This document shows, piece after piece, positions 23,641 through 34,546 of a stretch of 64,000 nucleotides of DNA. The stretch is from positions 3,372,501-3,436,500 of the forward strand of contig OZ025271.1 of NCBI GenBank assembly GCA_964019165.1, given 5' to 3'. Source of the DNA: Mastigias papua. Lineage: Eukaryota > Cnidaria > Scyphozoa > Rhizostomeae > Mastigiidae. The notes under the pieces are model-generated. The model worked only from the letters and a program-made list of their open reading frames with translations. It made no database searches and had not been told where the DNA came from. Every line of letters starts with the position of its first letter. Position 1 is the stretch's first letter. The position numbers were made by a program, and so were the translations under genes.

Positions 23641-23905
23641 TAAGTGATCAAAATTTTTGGGCGAATGCATCAATAATATCTGGATGAATCAGTCATTCAC
23701 TTAAAATTCCCTATGGTATGCTCTCATCCGATCTTATTATTGCCACTAATAGCCATTCAACTGTACTTGCCACGCCACGTAGATAGATAACTACGGTTTC
23801 GAAAGCACAAATGTTCTTAAAACCACATATGTAAATTCCAGAAGTGATAAGCGATATATCCAACTGACATCTTTTTATGTTTCATTTTAATGTATAAGTC
23901 AGACT
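23640..23905 (-). repeat. Family X repeat fragment (copy 4)
   Basis: Shares GGTTTCGAAA, the ACATATGTAAATTCCAGAAGTGATAAG-type region and GATATATCCAAC with 6,690-6,745, plus the CTGGATGAATCA...TCATTCACTTAAA region with 6,590-6,620. It is an isolated piece of the degenerate exon-like family. Confidence 0.5.
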
Positions 23906-24804
23906 AATTGAGTCTTGAAAACCTCAAATCACAACTGATGCTTCCAGTTTTACAAAACAAGTTTATTCACCCACCAGACTAGAATAAATTATGGGTGCTT
24001 TGAAAATCAGAGGGCAAGCTCTCATCAAATATTTGACTTGGACACGGCACTTACAACAACAAAGACCCCCTCTATATGAATACTAGTTCAACACCACTGG
24101 ATGTAGTTGAACGTTAGTCAATTATTCTAGGACAGCGTTATCATATACACTATCCAAGTAACGTATTAAGGTGAAATTTTTCTCTCAAACAGCTGCTCAT
24201 AAGAACTTTTACAACAAAGAACGTCAGACGTCAGAAAAAAACCATTTCAAAGTAAGAAATGTTTTCCAAAAACATGTTCAAACCTTCATTGTCAAGCCTT
24301 ACTTTGTCGTAAATATTCTACGCTTGGGTATGTATAATACATTCTCCATTTAAAAAACCTCCACGAGAATGAAAAATACTTCGTTATATCTAGACTTCGC
24401 TAACTGGAAAATTGATAAAATCTGGATTTTTTTGTGCAAATATGAAATCATGTCTATGAGTTGTTCAGCTAGTTAATCAAAAATTAATTTCAGTTAGTCA
24501 ATCAAAAAAGACAGAACGGTTTTTAACTTCTAGCTAAAATAGGACCTTATAATCTTCTTTCCGGGAACTATTTTAAAAACCACTTCTTACTTTCGTTAAT
24601 GATAGTATTTCAAAGTATGTGAAAATTGCCAGTCTTGCAACTTTAAAAAGTCAGTAACAGGAGATTGCTCATATACTCCGTAAATAACACTAAACTTTCC
24701 AATTCTACCGAAAAGGGTATTATTAACATATACATATACCTCGTTAGTTACTCTCTATCTTATCCATGCTTCCTAAATGCCTCACAAGGTACATTAAATG
24801 CATC

Positions 24805-25011
24805 TATAGAGTAGCCTAGTCGCCAAATGTTTGAGAGCTCTAATCATGTCTATTTTCCCTCGACTTATTTGACCAATAATCACGCTGGATTCTGATCGCA
24901 CATGCATCCCACAAATAGATTAAGGCCCAATTGAATGCTGATTGGTCAATTAGGTTTAGAGAAAATAGACCTGATCAGAGCTATAGAAACATTTGATGGC
25001 TATGCTCTATA
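24805..25011. mobile_element. 207-bp fold-back MITE
   Basis: The ends TATAGAG and CTCTATA are inverted, and similarity continues inward for about 50 bases on each side (GGAAAATAGACATGATTAGAGC-type arm against GAAAATAGACCTGATCAGAGC-type arm) and again at TTGACCAAT/ATTGGTCAA. Arms cover most of the element. A TA target duplication is possible but trivial in this AT-rich context. There is no coding capacity, so it would depend on a transposase elsewhere. Family uncertain. Confidence 0.65.
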
Positions 25012-27335
25012 CAGTAATATAGCCACATTTTGTTCGCGACCAATCAGCGGATTTGTATACATAAAAGTAGTAGCCAATAAGATGCCTCGATATTTTATAT
25101 CTTTCATTGTGTCGCCAATTTGAGACGGATTTGCTGCGGAAAAATCACTACTCGCAGCTTCTGTCTCGGAAAATTTACGTACATATACAGAGGCGAGCTT
25201 TAAAGTGGATACTAGTAAGTACACCTTCATTGATACCTCGGAGCCCTGAGCTGGCAAATGAATGGTTTCCAAGATATACGACATTTCGCGCGGTGCCCAT
25301 TGTTTACTTTATATACAAGAGGCACTTGCTGAACCACTCTTGACTTTTAAATCGGCAAGACCGTATCTACTCATGCACAAAATGCGAAACAGACTTAGGC
25401 TTCCATGCGCACTCCTCAAAATCATCTGAGAAATGAAATAAATGCCGTGTTCCCAGTATAAGCCATTTATGACGTCCGCGACGACGTGGGCGAAGAATGC
25501 TCAAGAAAATGCATCGCAAAGAAAATGAATTGCAAGGTAGGGTAAACAAAGAACGGTACACTCAACAACAACTTATTCACAAAGGTAAAAAGCAATCAAT
25601 GGTACATAAAGCAGTAAGAAGTCTTCTAAATCCTCTTTAGACCAACGAGAGCTAACATTGGGAACCAAGAACACGAAGAAAACTAGAAAGCCAACAGTAG
25701 ATGAAAGCAATTCGAAGTTAAGCACTAAGAGATGAACAACTGAGCATGGACACGCTAATAAACCTGAGACTTATGAATGGAAAAAGGGACCCGTTCTTAT
25801 ACTTGGAGACTGCATGATTAGCGGAATTGATGAAAAAAGACTTGGTAGCAATGGGTCAGTTAAGGCAAGAAGCTTCCCTGAATCCATAATCCATGATCTT
25901 CACAATTATTACATGAAGCCATTGCTGAAGAAAAAGCCAAGCAAGGTGGTTCTACACATTGGAACAACGTTGCTACGAACCCAGGGGCATCACCTGGAAG
26001 CATTCTAGATGCACTACTACATCTAAAGTCACGGATTGAGAATGAGCTACCAACTTGTGAAGTAATTATTTCAACTTCTGTGAAAGGAATGGACAAACAA
26101 GTTGTTCGTAATGTTATTGATTCTCTCAACAAAAAATTAACTGATCTGAATCTGTGTCGCATCGATAATAGTAACATTGGTATCAGAGGCATTGGTCGAA
26201 GAGGACTGCATCTGAACAATCAAGGCATAAAAATGCTCACAAGTAATATCTTAGCAAAACTGCGTAATTTTCGATGCTAAAAAGGGCAAAAATAGAGGGG
26301 ACGCTGTGCTTGATGGGGGCAAAGGCTACTATCATCATCCGCTAGTTTTTAAGAAAGGCTTAACCATTGCTTCTCTCAACAGTAATAGTCTTAGAGGTCA
26401 CTTTGATGAGCTTCAGCAATTTTTGCATGGTTCACGTCTTTATGTTCTTGCATTGAACAAAACTAAGCTTGGTACTCATTAACTAATGAACTGCTAGCAG
26501 TACTTGGTTATCAGCATCAGCTTCCTGATAGGACTTGCAACGGGGTTGGAGTCTCTCTTTATATCAGAGACTCACTGGCATACAAACTAAGAAATGATAT
26601 CCCAATTGACGATCTTGAACTAATTTGTGTGGAGATGCATCCGCCTGAAAGTAAACCTTATTTCACCATTTCGTGGTACAGAACACCTGACGACAGTAAG
26701 GGCACCTTCAATAAGGTTGTAAAAGTTCTCTTATATCTCGACAAAGAGGGAAAGGTAACTATCCTTCTTGGAGATGCAAACTGTGATCTCACCACAAGGC
26801 CCCTTGAATTGTCTACCAATAATAATTCTAAGCATATTTGCAGTCTCTATCAGCTCTTTAGCCTCAGGCAGCTGATTGAGGAACCAACAAGGGTCACCCT
26901 AACTAGATCTTCCACATTAGATCATATTGCCACAACATCTCCCAGTAGCATAATTGAAGCTGGAGTGCACAAACGTTTCATAAGTGATTCACTATACGGT
27001 ATTTTTTGTTCGTAAATTTGAAGGGGTATTGAAAAAGGATAGCAAAATTGTTACCACCAGATCAATGAAAATCTTTGATAAGGATGCGTGCCTTACTGAT
27101 GTCGCTGAGATTGGTTGGGAACAAGGTTTGAATGAGACTGATGATGTTGATATTCTTGTCACTTATTGGTCCTTTCTTTTTCCCCTGTTACTGACAAGCA
27201 TGCTCATATCAAGTCCATTTGGGTTTCCAAAAGGTACTGCAAATTTTAAAACGTTAAAGCATAGCAGGGATATGATTAAGAGAGCTGCCATAAAAACAAG
27301 TCACCACTTCTTATGAGCTGCTACAGGCATATTAG

Positions 27336-27413
27336 TCGGATGAAACTGGCTTGTACCTGGCAAATTAGAACTTTTATACGCTCAACTTGCCAGGCACAAG
27401 CCAGTTTCATAGA
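27336..27413. mobile_element. 78-bp hairpin MITE with 8-bp TSD
   Basis: Arms at 27,340-27,363 and 27,387-27,410 are complementary at 23 of 24 positions (ATGAAACTGGCTTGT start). The insert is flanked by the perfect direct repeat CATATTAG at 27,328-27,335 and 27,414-27,421. Without the insert and one repeat, the LINE linker reads on in frame. An 8-bp duplication is the hAT signature. The element is almost entirely palindrome and has no coding capacity. Confidence 0.8.
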
Positions 27414-28331
27414 CATATTAGAAACAAAATAAATAAGCTTAATTCCGAGCAAAAAACGCAATACTTTTCTGAAAGAATATCTCGAGCTAAAGGTAATATG
27501 AAGGAATCGCGGAGGAAAATAAACCAGGTTACTAAGAAGTGATCTCAATCGACAAAGATTGACATATTGAAAGAATCTCGTATTGATATTGTTAATATGC
27601 AGGATATAGATAATACTATGAATATTTCTGTTCAGTTGGTAAGGACCTAGCAAGCAAGATAGAAGCTGTACCTAATCCAATGGTCACAGGAAAATACAAT
27701 CCGAACCCTCATAATAAGCACTTTAATATTTTTAAGGCGATAGGGGTACCAGACATTGGAAAAGCAATGGTTAAAATTAAAACATCAAACAGTTTTGGGA
27801 GCGATAAAGATGTCTAATTATTCTTTAAAGCTTGCGAACCCTTTTATTGAGAGATCGTTTGCATTCATGTTTATCACTTCTCTCGAAACTATCCATTTTC
27901 CCGACTTGTGGAAAAATGCTCACATAACGCCTATTTTTAAGGATGGAGATAAGACTGATAAATCAAATTACCGTCCAATCTCGATTCTCCCTGCAATTTC
28001 AAGAATCTTTGAGAAGATTTTTTTAACCAATTATACCGGTATCTAATTGAGAATAATTGTATACACCCTGGTCAATCAGAATTTTTGAAAAAAAACATTC
28101 TACATTGACATGTCTACTTAAAATTACTGATGACTGGTATAATGGACTAGACATTGGTGAAATGGTGGGATAAGTATTCATTGATCTTAAAAAAGCATTT
28201 GATACGGTTGATCATGATCTTCTCCGTAAAAAATTAGAACACTATGGTATTCAGCAGTGGGCACTAGCTTGGTCTCAGTCTTATCTTAGTAACAGAAAAC
28301 AGAACTGCAGAGTTGGAGGGATTGATTCGTG

Positions 28332-28545
28332 AAAAGTCTGTTGGTACTACAGAACTTCACTACAGCACGAAAAAGCGGCACCATGTTTTAGACATACTGA
28401 AAAGCTTTTTTCGTCCGACACTCGTAAGAGTATGAAACGTCGGATAGCGACCGAAAGGTGGAACGCAATACATAGCCAGATGCGGATACACGTGATATGA
28501 TGAATAATGTGCCAAGTTAGCCGTATGATATGGTTAACAGGAAAA
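28332..28545 (-). mobile_element. PLE 3'-region fragment inserted in LINE RT
   Basis: The LINE palm is broken after GGID and resumes at EVGMPHGS; the 214 bases between match, on the minus strand, the 3' region of the Penelope-like element at 45.8-45.98 kb (TTCATCATATCACGTGTA, CACCTTTCGGTCG, TATCCGACGTTTCATACTC, GCTTTTTCGTG, TAGTGAA). It includes a hammerhead-type core (next entry). No PLE coding sequence is present and no clear target duplication is seen. Confidence 0.8.
28394..28433 (-). ncRNA. Inactivated hammerhead ribozyme motif (PLE)
   Basis: On the minus strand: stem I ATACT/AGTAT, core CTTACGA at 28,422-28,428 where CTGANGA is required, then GTGTCGGAC, GAA and a self-complementary AAAAGCTTTT stem III. 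The G-to-T change in the catalytic core (G5) should abolish self-cleavage. The stems remain intact. Confidence 0.6.
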
Positions 28546-29904
28546 AATAGAAGTCGGTATGCCTCATGGGTCATGCCTAGGACCACTTCTCTTACTGATC
28601 TACATTACTGACCTTCCTGAAGCTGTTCAATGTTCCACTGTATCTATGTATGCTGATGATACTAGCCTTTGCTTTAAAACATAATCAATGTTAATTACAA
28701 CCAAGCCAAGGCACCAAGCGCTTAGCAATACTGCAGAGAATTTAAAGCTCGAGGTACTTGGCAATGACCGTGACGCGTCATGAAGTTGTCAGAAAAACCA
28801 GATATCTCGGTGTTTAAGTTGATAACAGTTCAGATTAAAACCATATCTTCCAAAGTTTACGGAGCCACTGGTTTTCTAAAATATACGAAAAAATCCTATC
28901 TATTTCTACTGTGAAAACGCTGTATGCAAGTATTCTTGGGCCCCATTTCCGATGTTGCAGTTCAGTGTGGGGCTGCTGTGGTTCATCTAACATTAATCAG
29001 CTCTAAAACCTTCAAAACAGAGCTGCAAGAAATTTGATGGAAAGCGGCTTTAATGCCCCTAGCCACTCATCAACCGCCTCCGTTGGAAGACCATTCGTGA
29101 GCTCATAGATGAAGAATCAAAATTAATGATCTAAAACTCTATCAATGGGCTTGCACCACAGTACCTGCACAATCTTCTCAAAAGAAACTCTAGTTGTAAC
29201 TTATGCCCTCTTCGAAATACAACAACTGACCTGAAGATTCCAAAGAAAACATCAACAAATGGCCAAAAATCTTTCTCGTATCGAAGTGCAAAACTTTGGA
29301 ATAGCCTCCCAAATGAGACAAAGCAGTCATCTTCCATTTGTGCTTTCAAAAACAATTTACAATCGACTAGGAGTTTTCCTAGTGGTCGAGTGTAAGCTAA
29401 CTATATTGAAAGGTACTTCATTCCAACCGATCATAAGATCATCATATCATCATCTTTATGAGTTAACGGAAGGGGCAGCTTCGTACCTAGATTTCTGGAG
29501 AGATTCTCAGTTCCTTGATTTTATACTTGATTTCGATTTATACCTTAATATAGCAAATTACATTACAATAGATGGAGGTCCCCTTGAAAACCAGCATTTG
29601 CTGAACGGTCACCTTTCTGAAACTACATGAAATATGATACATGAAAATACGAAAAATATAATAATTCCAACATTTTGTCATGTAATCTTAAAAATCAGAA
29701 ATCTTCTAAGACTATAATGGGACGGAATGTAGTAAACAATGGTTGCTGGCATGATAAAATGGACGCCAAAAATGAATATCGATGTCAGGTAATGATATGA
29801 CAGCTAATCTCAGATATTCAGTAAAGTGTGACTTTCTAACCCTAAGCAGTGAAATATGAGAAATTCAAGGATTACGTATGCAAGCTTAAGTTTGTTTCAC
29901 AATT

Positions 29905-29955
29905 TACGTGGATATACGTGGATTGGATATACGTGGATATACGTGGATATACGTC
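29905..29955. repeat. Short tandem repeat (GGATATACGT)n
   Basis: About four units of a 10-base repeat, one with an extra GGATT, directly beyond the stop codon of the exon at 29,954-30,185. Confidence 0.7.
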
Positions 29956-30185
29956 AATCTTCCGTCATTCCAATTCCGGCAATTAAATGTCCTTCTCCCC
30001 CCCCAACGGTACAATTACCGTAAAAACGTTGGAAAAATTGTTGAAGTTCACCTTCTAGCAAATTATCTATATACTTTTGCTCTCTAAATGCTTTTAAATA
30101 TTCGGGTGAATGGTAAACTGTTCCAAAAGCCAAATCGCTCCATAAAGTAAGCAGTCCCTTATTCACCTTACTAGTGATTATATCT
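29954..30185 (-). CDS. Isolated exon paralogous to the exon at 17.3 kb
   Basis: The minus strand reads about 76 codons from a likely acceptor (CATAG, near 30,186) to a stop, entering in phase 1 exactly as the 17.3-kb exon does. It contains DLAFGTVYHSPEYLKAF, LQQFFQRFYG and TVGGGEG. Shared positions with the other copy are concentrated in PEYLKAF, QFF.R..G and the glycine-rich end. No partner exon similar to 18.0-18.9 kb is visible within the next kilobases upstream on this strand, so it is either the 3' end of a gene with distant exons or a duplicated exon without a gene. Function unknown. Confidence 0.45.
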
Positions 30186-30189
30186 TCTA

Positions 30190-32480
30190 TGTCTGGTATT
30201 TATTGAAATGTGTTCTGTATGGAAGAAAATTGAATGTGTTCTATAAAAACGTCAGTAGCATGAAAATGAACATAATATAAACCAATTTGATGATCATATC
30301 AGATGATTTAACACACTATAAGCACAGAGCCAAACACGCATCACACAACGAGACAAACGAGTACGGAAATTGCCCTAGGTTCAACGTCACCTAAACCTCT
30401 TGTACTGAGAGAGCTAATACTGCTCATGACCTCAATATTCTCTACTTTTAACAGTAAGACTCGTTCGTGGAACTTCATAATCCTGTTTTAATCAAAACTC
30501 TTGCCCTAGCTGAACAGCTAGCCCTATATTCACAGACCTGTGATACAGTGTATAACCTTGGCACACCTCGTTATATGGTCTGTAGTCTTGGATGCAAAGG
30601 TTTCCATGAAGCTAATTATTTCATGTTTACCACATCGCTCACTTTCATATGAATCGGTCACCTCCTTGATTACTGTGATAATAAAATGACATGAAACATA
30701 GGTATGACCTATTTTACACCAGCGTATATATATTTTATATACTCTAGCCATCGAGCTGCACACACCAGCACGCTATTATTTCCGGCCCCAAACCAGGTCA
30801 GAAAGAGAAGTCTCCAACAGGAATAGCATCAAGCATGTGGACACAGGATGACTCTTCTATACTTCATCGATTGGAATCCAAGTTAATACACAACACCCAC
30901 CACACGTCTAGATCATTCCTAAAAATTCTTTTGAGTGCTTAAGACCTATATTTTATCGGCATAAGTAAGCATTTCCTCAATGATTGTAGAATACCTGATT
31001 ATAAGTAAAGACATTTTGAATATTGTAAATAGAACTGCATGTATTAAATGCAAATTTCCTTGATTCCTAAAAGACATAATTCTCAGGATTCTAACACTAA
31101 CAAAGCACAGTCATTTCCCAACAAAAATGGCAAATTTGATAATGAACCAATAGGTATCTTGCCTTAGGGTTGTGTGACACATATCATTCAGGAGAAAGCT
31201 GATATTACTTTAAATCAATGGACTTTAAATCAACGGACTTTAATTCAATGGACTTTAATTCAATGGACTTCAAACTGGATACTTACAAAACCAGAGGCTT
31301 TTGAAAACGCTCTAGATCAGTATGAACGCAAAAACCGGATTAAAACAAAAACATTGTCATGGCAACAACACAAAATGCATACTCAATGGCACCAACTCAG
31401 TGTGACCTCACAAAAAACGCTGCAGTGTATCGTTTGAAGCCACAATAACGGACATCTTTTTCTCCTTTATTGTGAGCAGTGAGAACGAACAAAAACGGAT
31501 ATTATTACCTCCATTTTTACACAAAAACGGAGCAGTTTGAACGGGCAACAGATATCTACAAAAACTGATATGTTTGAGAACGGAGCAGTGTGAAAATGGC
31601 ATAAGATTTCCTGCTTAGCACATTTTTAGATACATGGTCACCCCCCTCCGTTGATTAAGATCTGGCACTGAAGAATATGCAAAATGAGGTGTGGGACCTT
31701 GCTGAGCCTCCAAATGGAACACGTGCAGGGGGAAGTTAACTGATTTGTAAACCTGACGCTGAAGTGAGAATTAACAGGTACTAGGCTCGGCTTGTGACTG
31801 TGACCCATAACCTGTTTCACACAGAGATATGGGCAAGAATATGATGAAACATATTGCTCCTCCCTTGAATCACCAGTACTGTCGTACGCTTAGATGCAAA
31901 ATCCAGGTTGAAACTTCAGCAGATAGACATCATTACCGCTTCCTTGATTAGTGATTTGATACAAGAGTATCTATACGAAGCAACAAGAGGAATAACCTGT
32001 CAAAAGTAAAGAGAAGCTTGGATTCAAGCTAAAGACAGGTCTATACTGGCCCAAGCAGTCGTCCAGGTGCTGAATGAGGCTCTATATAGACACTTATAAA
32101 CAATAGATTTGGAGCAAGCAAACAGTGACCAATGTATCTATAATGCTTCAAGAGGGAAATTTTCTTACTTGCAGTATATATTGACTACGTAATTCTCTCG
32201 AGAAGAGCAGATAACCACATGAAAAAGCATCGATGACAATTGCAAACAAATTTACAGTAAAGACTAGAGTGAATTGCATCCTTTCTAGGCCTCAAAGACG
32301 CTTAAAAGAAATGCGCCAGCGCGAAAGTGAGATTTGAAATAGCCATGAAGGATATAAAGGAGGTTTGTTGAATTCACTTTAGTAAGACCTTATTAAATCG
32401 ATACATGAAGATAGCCAAGAAGAGGGTTCTTTGATAAACAGGTTGACTTACTAATCTATCGTTGGCAGCTTACTCCATTT
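30190..32480. other. No gene recognised; 15-bp tandem repeat at 31,205-31,270
   Basis: No conserved coding motif. The CTTTAATTCAATGGA-type unit of 15 bases is repeated four to five times around 31,205-31,270; the open frame across it is probably incidental. Confidence 0.4.
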
Positions 32481-32489
32481 TTAGACTAG

Positions 32490-33115
32490 AACATAGACTG
32501 ACATGAGCCATACTGTAAGCAGTGTTGCACCCTTCACTGCAAAGCCAACGAAAGCATACTGGATAGCAGTACAAAGTGAAGAGATTCTTCTGGGACAAAA
32601 TGAGAAAGAAGAGAAATAGCAAAGGCCAAAAGGGAAAAATACAATTCTGTTCATAAGTTATGAAGTGCGGAGGTAATAAGAGCTTTGAAATTCGTGCATG
32701 CAAACCTGTACGCAAGTGCATTGACAGAGACATTTACGAGGCTTTTCAAGGGTACTTTGATATTAATGAACACACTGTGCGAACAACAAACCATCAATCT
32801 TTGTTGAAGATTCCAAAATTCAACACTGAATTTGCGCGAAAATCTTTCCTTTTCATGGAAGCGACCATCTACAAAGATCTTCCTATTCAAGTGCGAAGGA
32901 ATGAATCATTCATTGCTTATCAACGGAGCATTAAGCAACATTTTGCATGAACTCCAATTAACTGTAGCTATACATAAACTTTTTATTTAAAAGAAATTTT
33001 AACTTTTTGCTATCTAGCTTTTATCTGGTTTTTCATTAGACAGGACACACATTGATAAAAGCTCTTAAGTTGAAGTGTTTTAATCCTGTATAAAGATTTG
33101 TATTATTATCATTAT
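32490..33115 (+). pseudogene. LINE C-terminal fragment with ATT-rich tail
   Basis: The open frame 32,660-32,950 matches the C-terminal block of the LINE at 15.4-16.7 kb: FNTEFARKSFLFMEATIY here against KTEFGRKGLYFMAAKEYN there, with LPIQVRRNES/LPLQARTIES following. The copy ends in a TATTATTATCATTATT tail at about 33,100-33,117, as that family does. Upstream of 32,660 the frame is broken. The copy is truncated to the last tenth of the element. Confidence 0.7.
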
Positions 33116-33578
33116 TAAAACGAAGGATACAGATCTATCAACGGAGAAGTTAGGACTAGCAATGAAGACAAACCACCTAAAGAAAGGGCAAATATAGAAC
33201 ACCATTGTCTGTATAACAGTTGTGGCACACACATGAGTTTGTTTCACTCACCAGGCCAAAAATGGGAAACAATTTGTCCCATTGATTGCTTTAATGATGA
33301 TCGAACATTCTGGATTACAAAGATGAGAAAGGCTACTTCAAAGGTCTTTGGTCATTTCTAATGAGTCTTTCTTCTAACAGACCAAATGAACCGTGACTAG
33401 CCTGCAAAAGAGGACTATTAATCAATATGTTAAACAGACACTTCCATGTGAAAACAATTGGCGAATGGAAGTGCAGAGTGATATGGCAGAATCAATAGAT
33501 TGGCATAAATCCAAACCTACGTGGTTCATCATTTATGAACCTTATTTGTTTTATATAGTTTAGTAATGCCATTCAAAT

Positions 33579-34546
33579 TCACAAGCTCATTTGGCGCTTT
33601 TTAAGCTTTACTTTAAATCGCTTTGGCTTCAAGACTATTGAAAACTCTCCATCCAGATCAGGCAACTCAACATCAGGTAGAATCTCATATCTATACAATA
33701 TACTTGACAGGAAAACAAATAGCTCCATTCTGGCTAATGCTTCCCCAATACAGACTCTTCTTCCAGCACCGAAGGGCAAAAAGCTCTGATCTGTGGTTCG
33801 CATGAGTCGTCCTTGTTCATCGAGAAACCTTTCTGGGGTGAAACAGGAAGGCTCATTCCATTCTCTTTCGTCATTGTGCAGAGCCCATGAGTTGTACCAG
33901 ATTTGTGTGCCAGCAGGAATCTTGCGACCACCGTACTCGATAGAGTGGAGCGCTTTATGAGGAACAGCTAAAGGTGCTACTGATACCATTCGTAATACCT
34001 CTTGGATCACAGCTTCGAAGTAATGCAAACTGCCTCTATCACTCAATACCGGCATCCTGTCACCCAATATCTTCCTTCGCTCCTCCGCAACGCGATCTTG
34101 CACATCTGGGTATCTTGCGAGGAAGGCAAAGCACCACGTCAGGGTTGTTGTTGTTGTTTCGATTCCAGCCAAGAACAAATCACTCAAAATTTGCTGCAAA
34201 TTTATATCATCGATACAATCCCGCGTGCTTCTGTCTTCTTTACTTTGCTTTTCAAATTCACTCAAAATGAAATCAGTAAAATCACGAAGATTGTCAGGGT
34301 CATACGTTTCCCTGTGATCTTTTAATGCCTTATCCAGGACATAATCCCGCATTTCTAGTCCACGTTTTAGATCTGTCAAAGATGCATTCGGCAGCAGTCG
34401 TAGAAGTTCCAAATAGTTAACAGGTGCAGTGAGGTCAAAGTCAGCAATCAACTTAATGGAATTAAGAATATACAGAAAATCACCTTCATCCTCGGAGTAT
34501 CTCTTGCCAAATATAATAGCACAAATCACATTTGTAACAGAGAGGG
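33579..34546 (-). CDS. P450 exon 3 (catalytic core and heme-binding region)
   Basis: Starts after the acceptor GATATCTTTTCAG (AG at 34,547-34,548) and carries 321 codons: F-G helix region, I helix, K helix, PERF and heme loop, ending KKRQMSL. Having all these in one exon is compact for an animal P450. Confidence 0.93.

Larger units (their letters stand above)
25690..29395 (+). mobile_element. Long decayed LINE with ORF1 esterase, endonuclease and RT
   Basis: ORF1 remnant at 25,790-26,278 has an SGNH-hydrolase-like layout: LILGDCMISGI (usual GDS changed to GDC), VVLHIGT, and GLHLNNQG at the end. ORF2 follows: endonuclease pieces at 26,340-27,015 (ILLGDANCD, IEEPTRVTLTRSSTLDHIA), a linker, RT blocks at 27,756-28,046 ([19 protein letters not shown]), DLKKAFDTVDHDLL near 28,185, EVGMPHGSCLGPLLLLIYI near 28,555, MYADDTSL near 28,650, and a C-terminal region (YRSAKLWNSLP near 29,280) ending about 29,390. 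Many stops. The YADD motif persists. Two later insertions interrupt it, at 27,336-27,413 and about 28,332-28,545. It belongs to the same family as the minus-strand LINE at 54.5-56.8 kb. Confidence 0.85.

Noticed and set aside
33974..34325. Plus-strand open frames across 33.9-34.3 kb
   Set aside because: Antisense to the I-helix and F-G region of the intact P450 exon 3.
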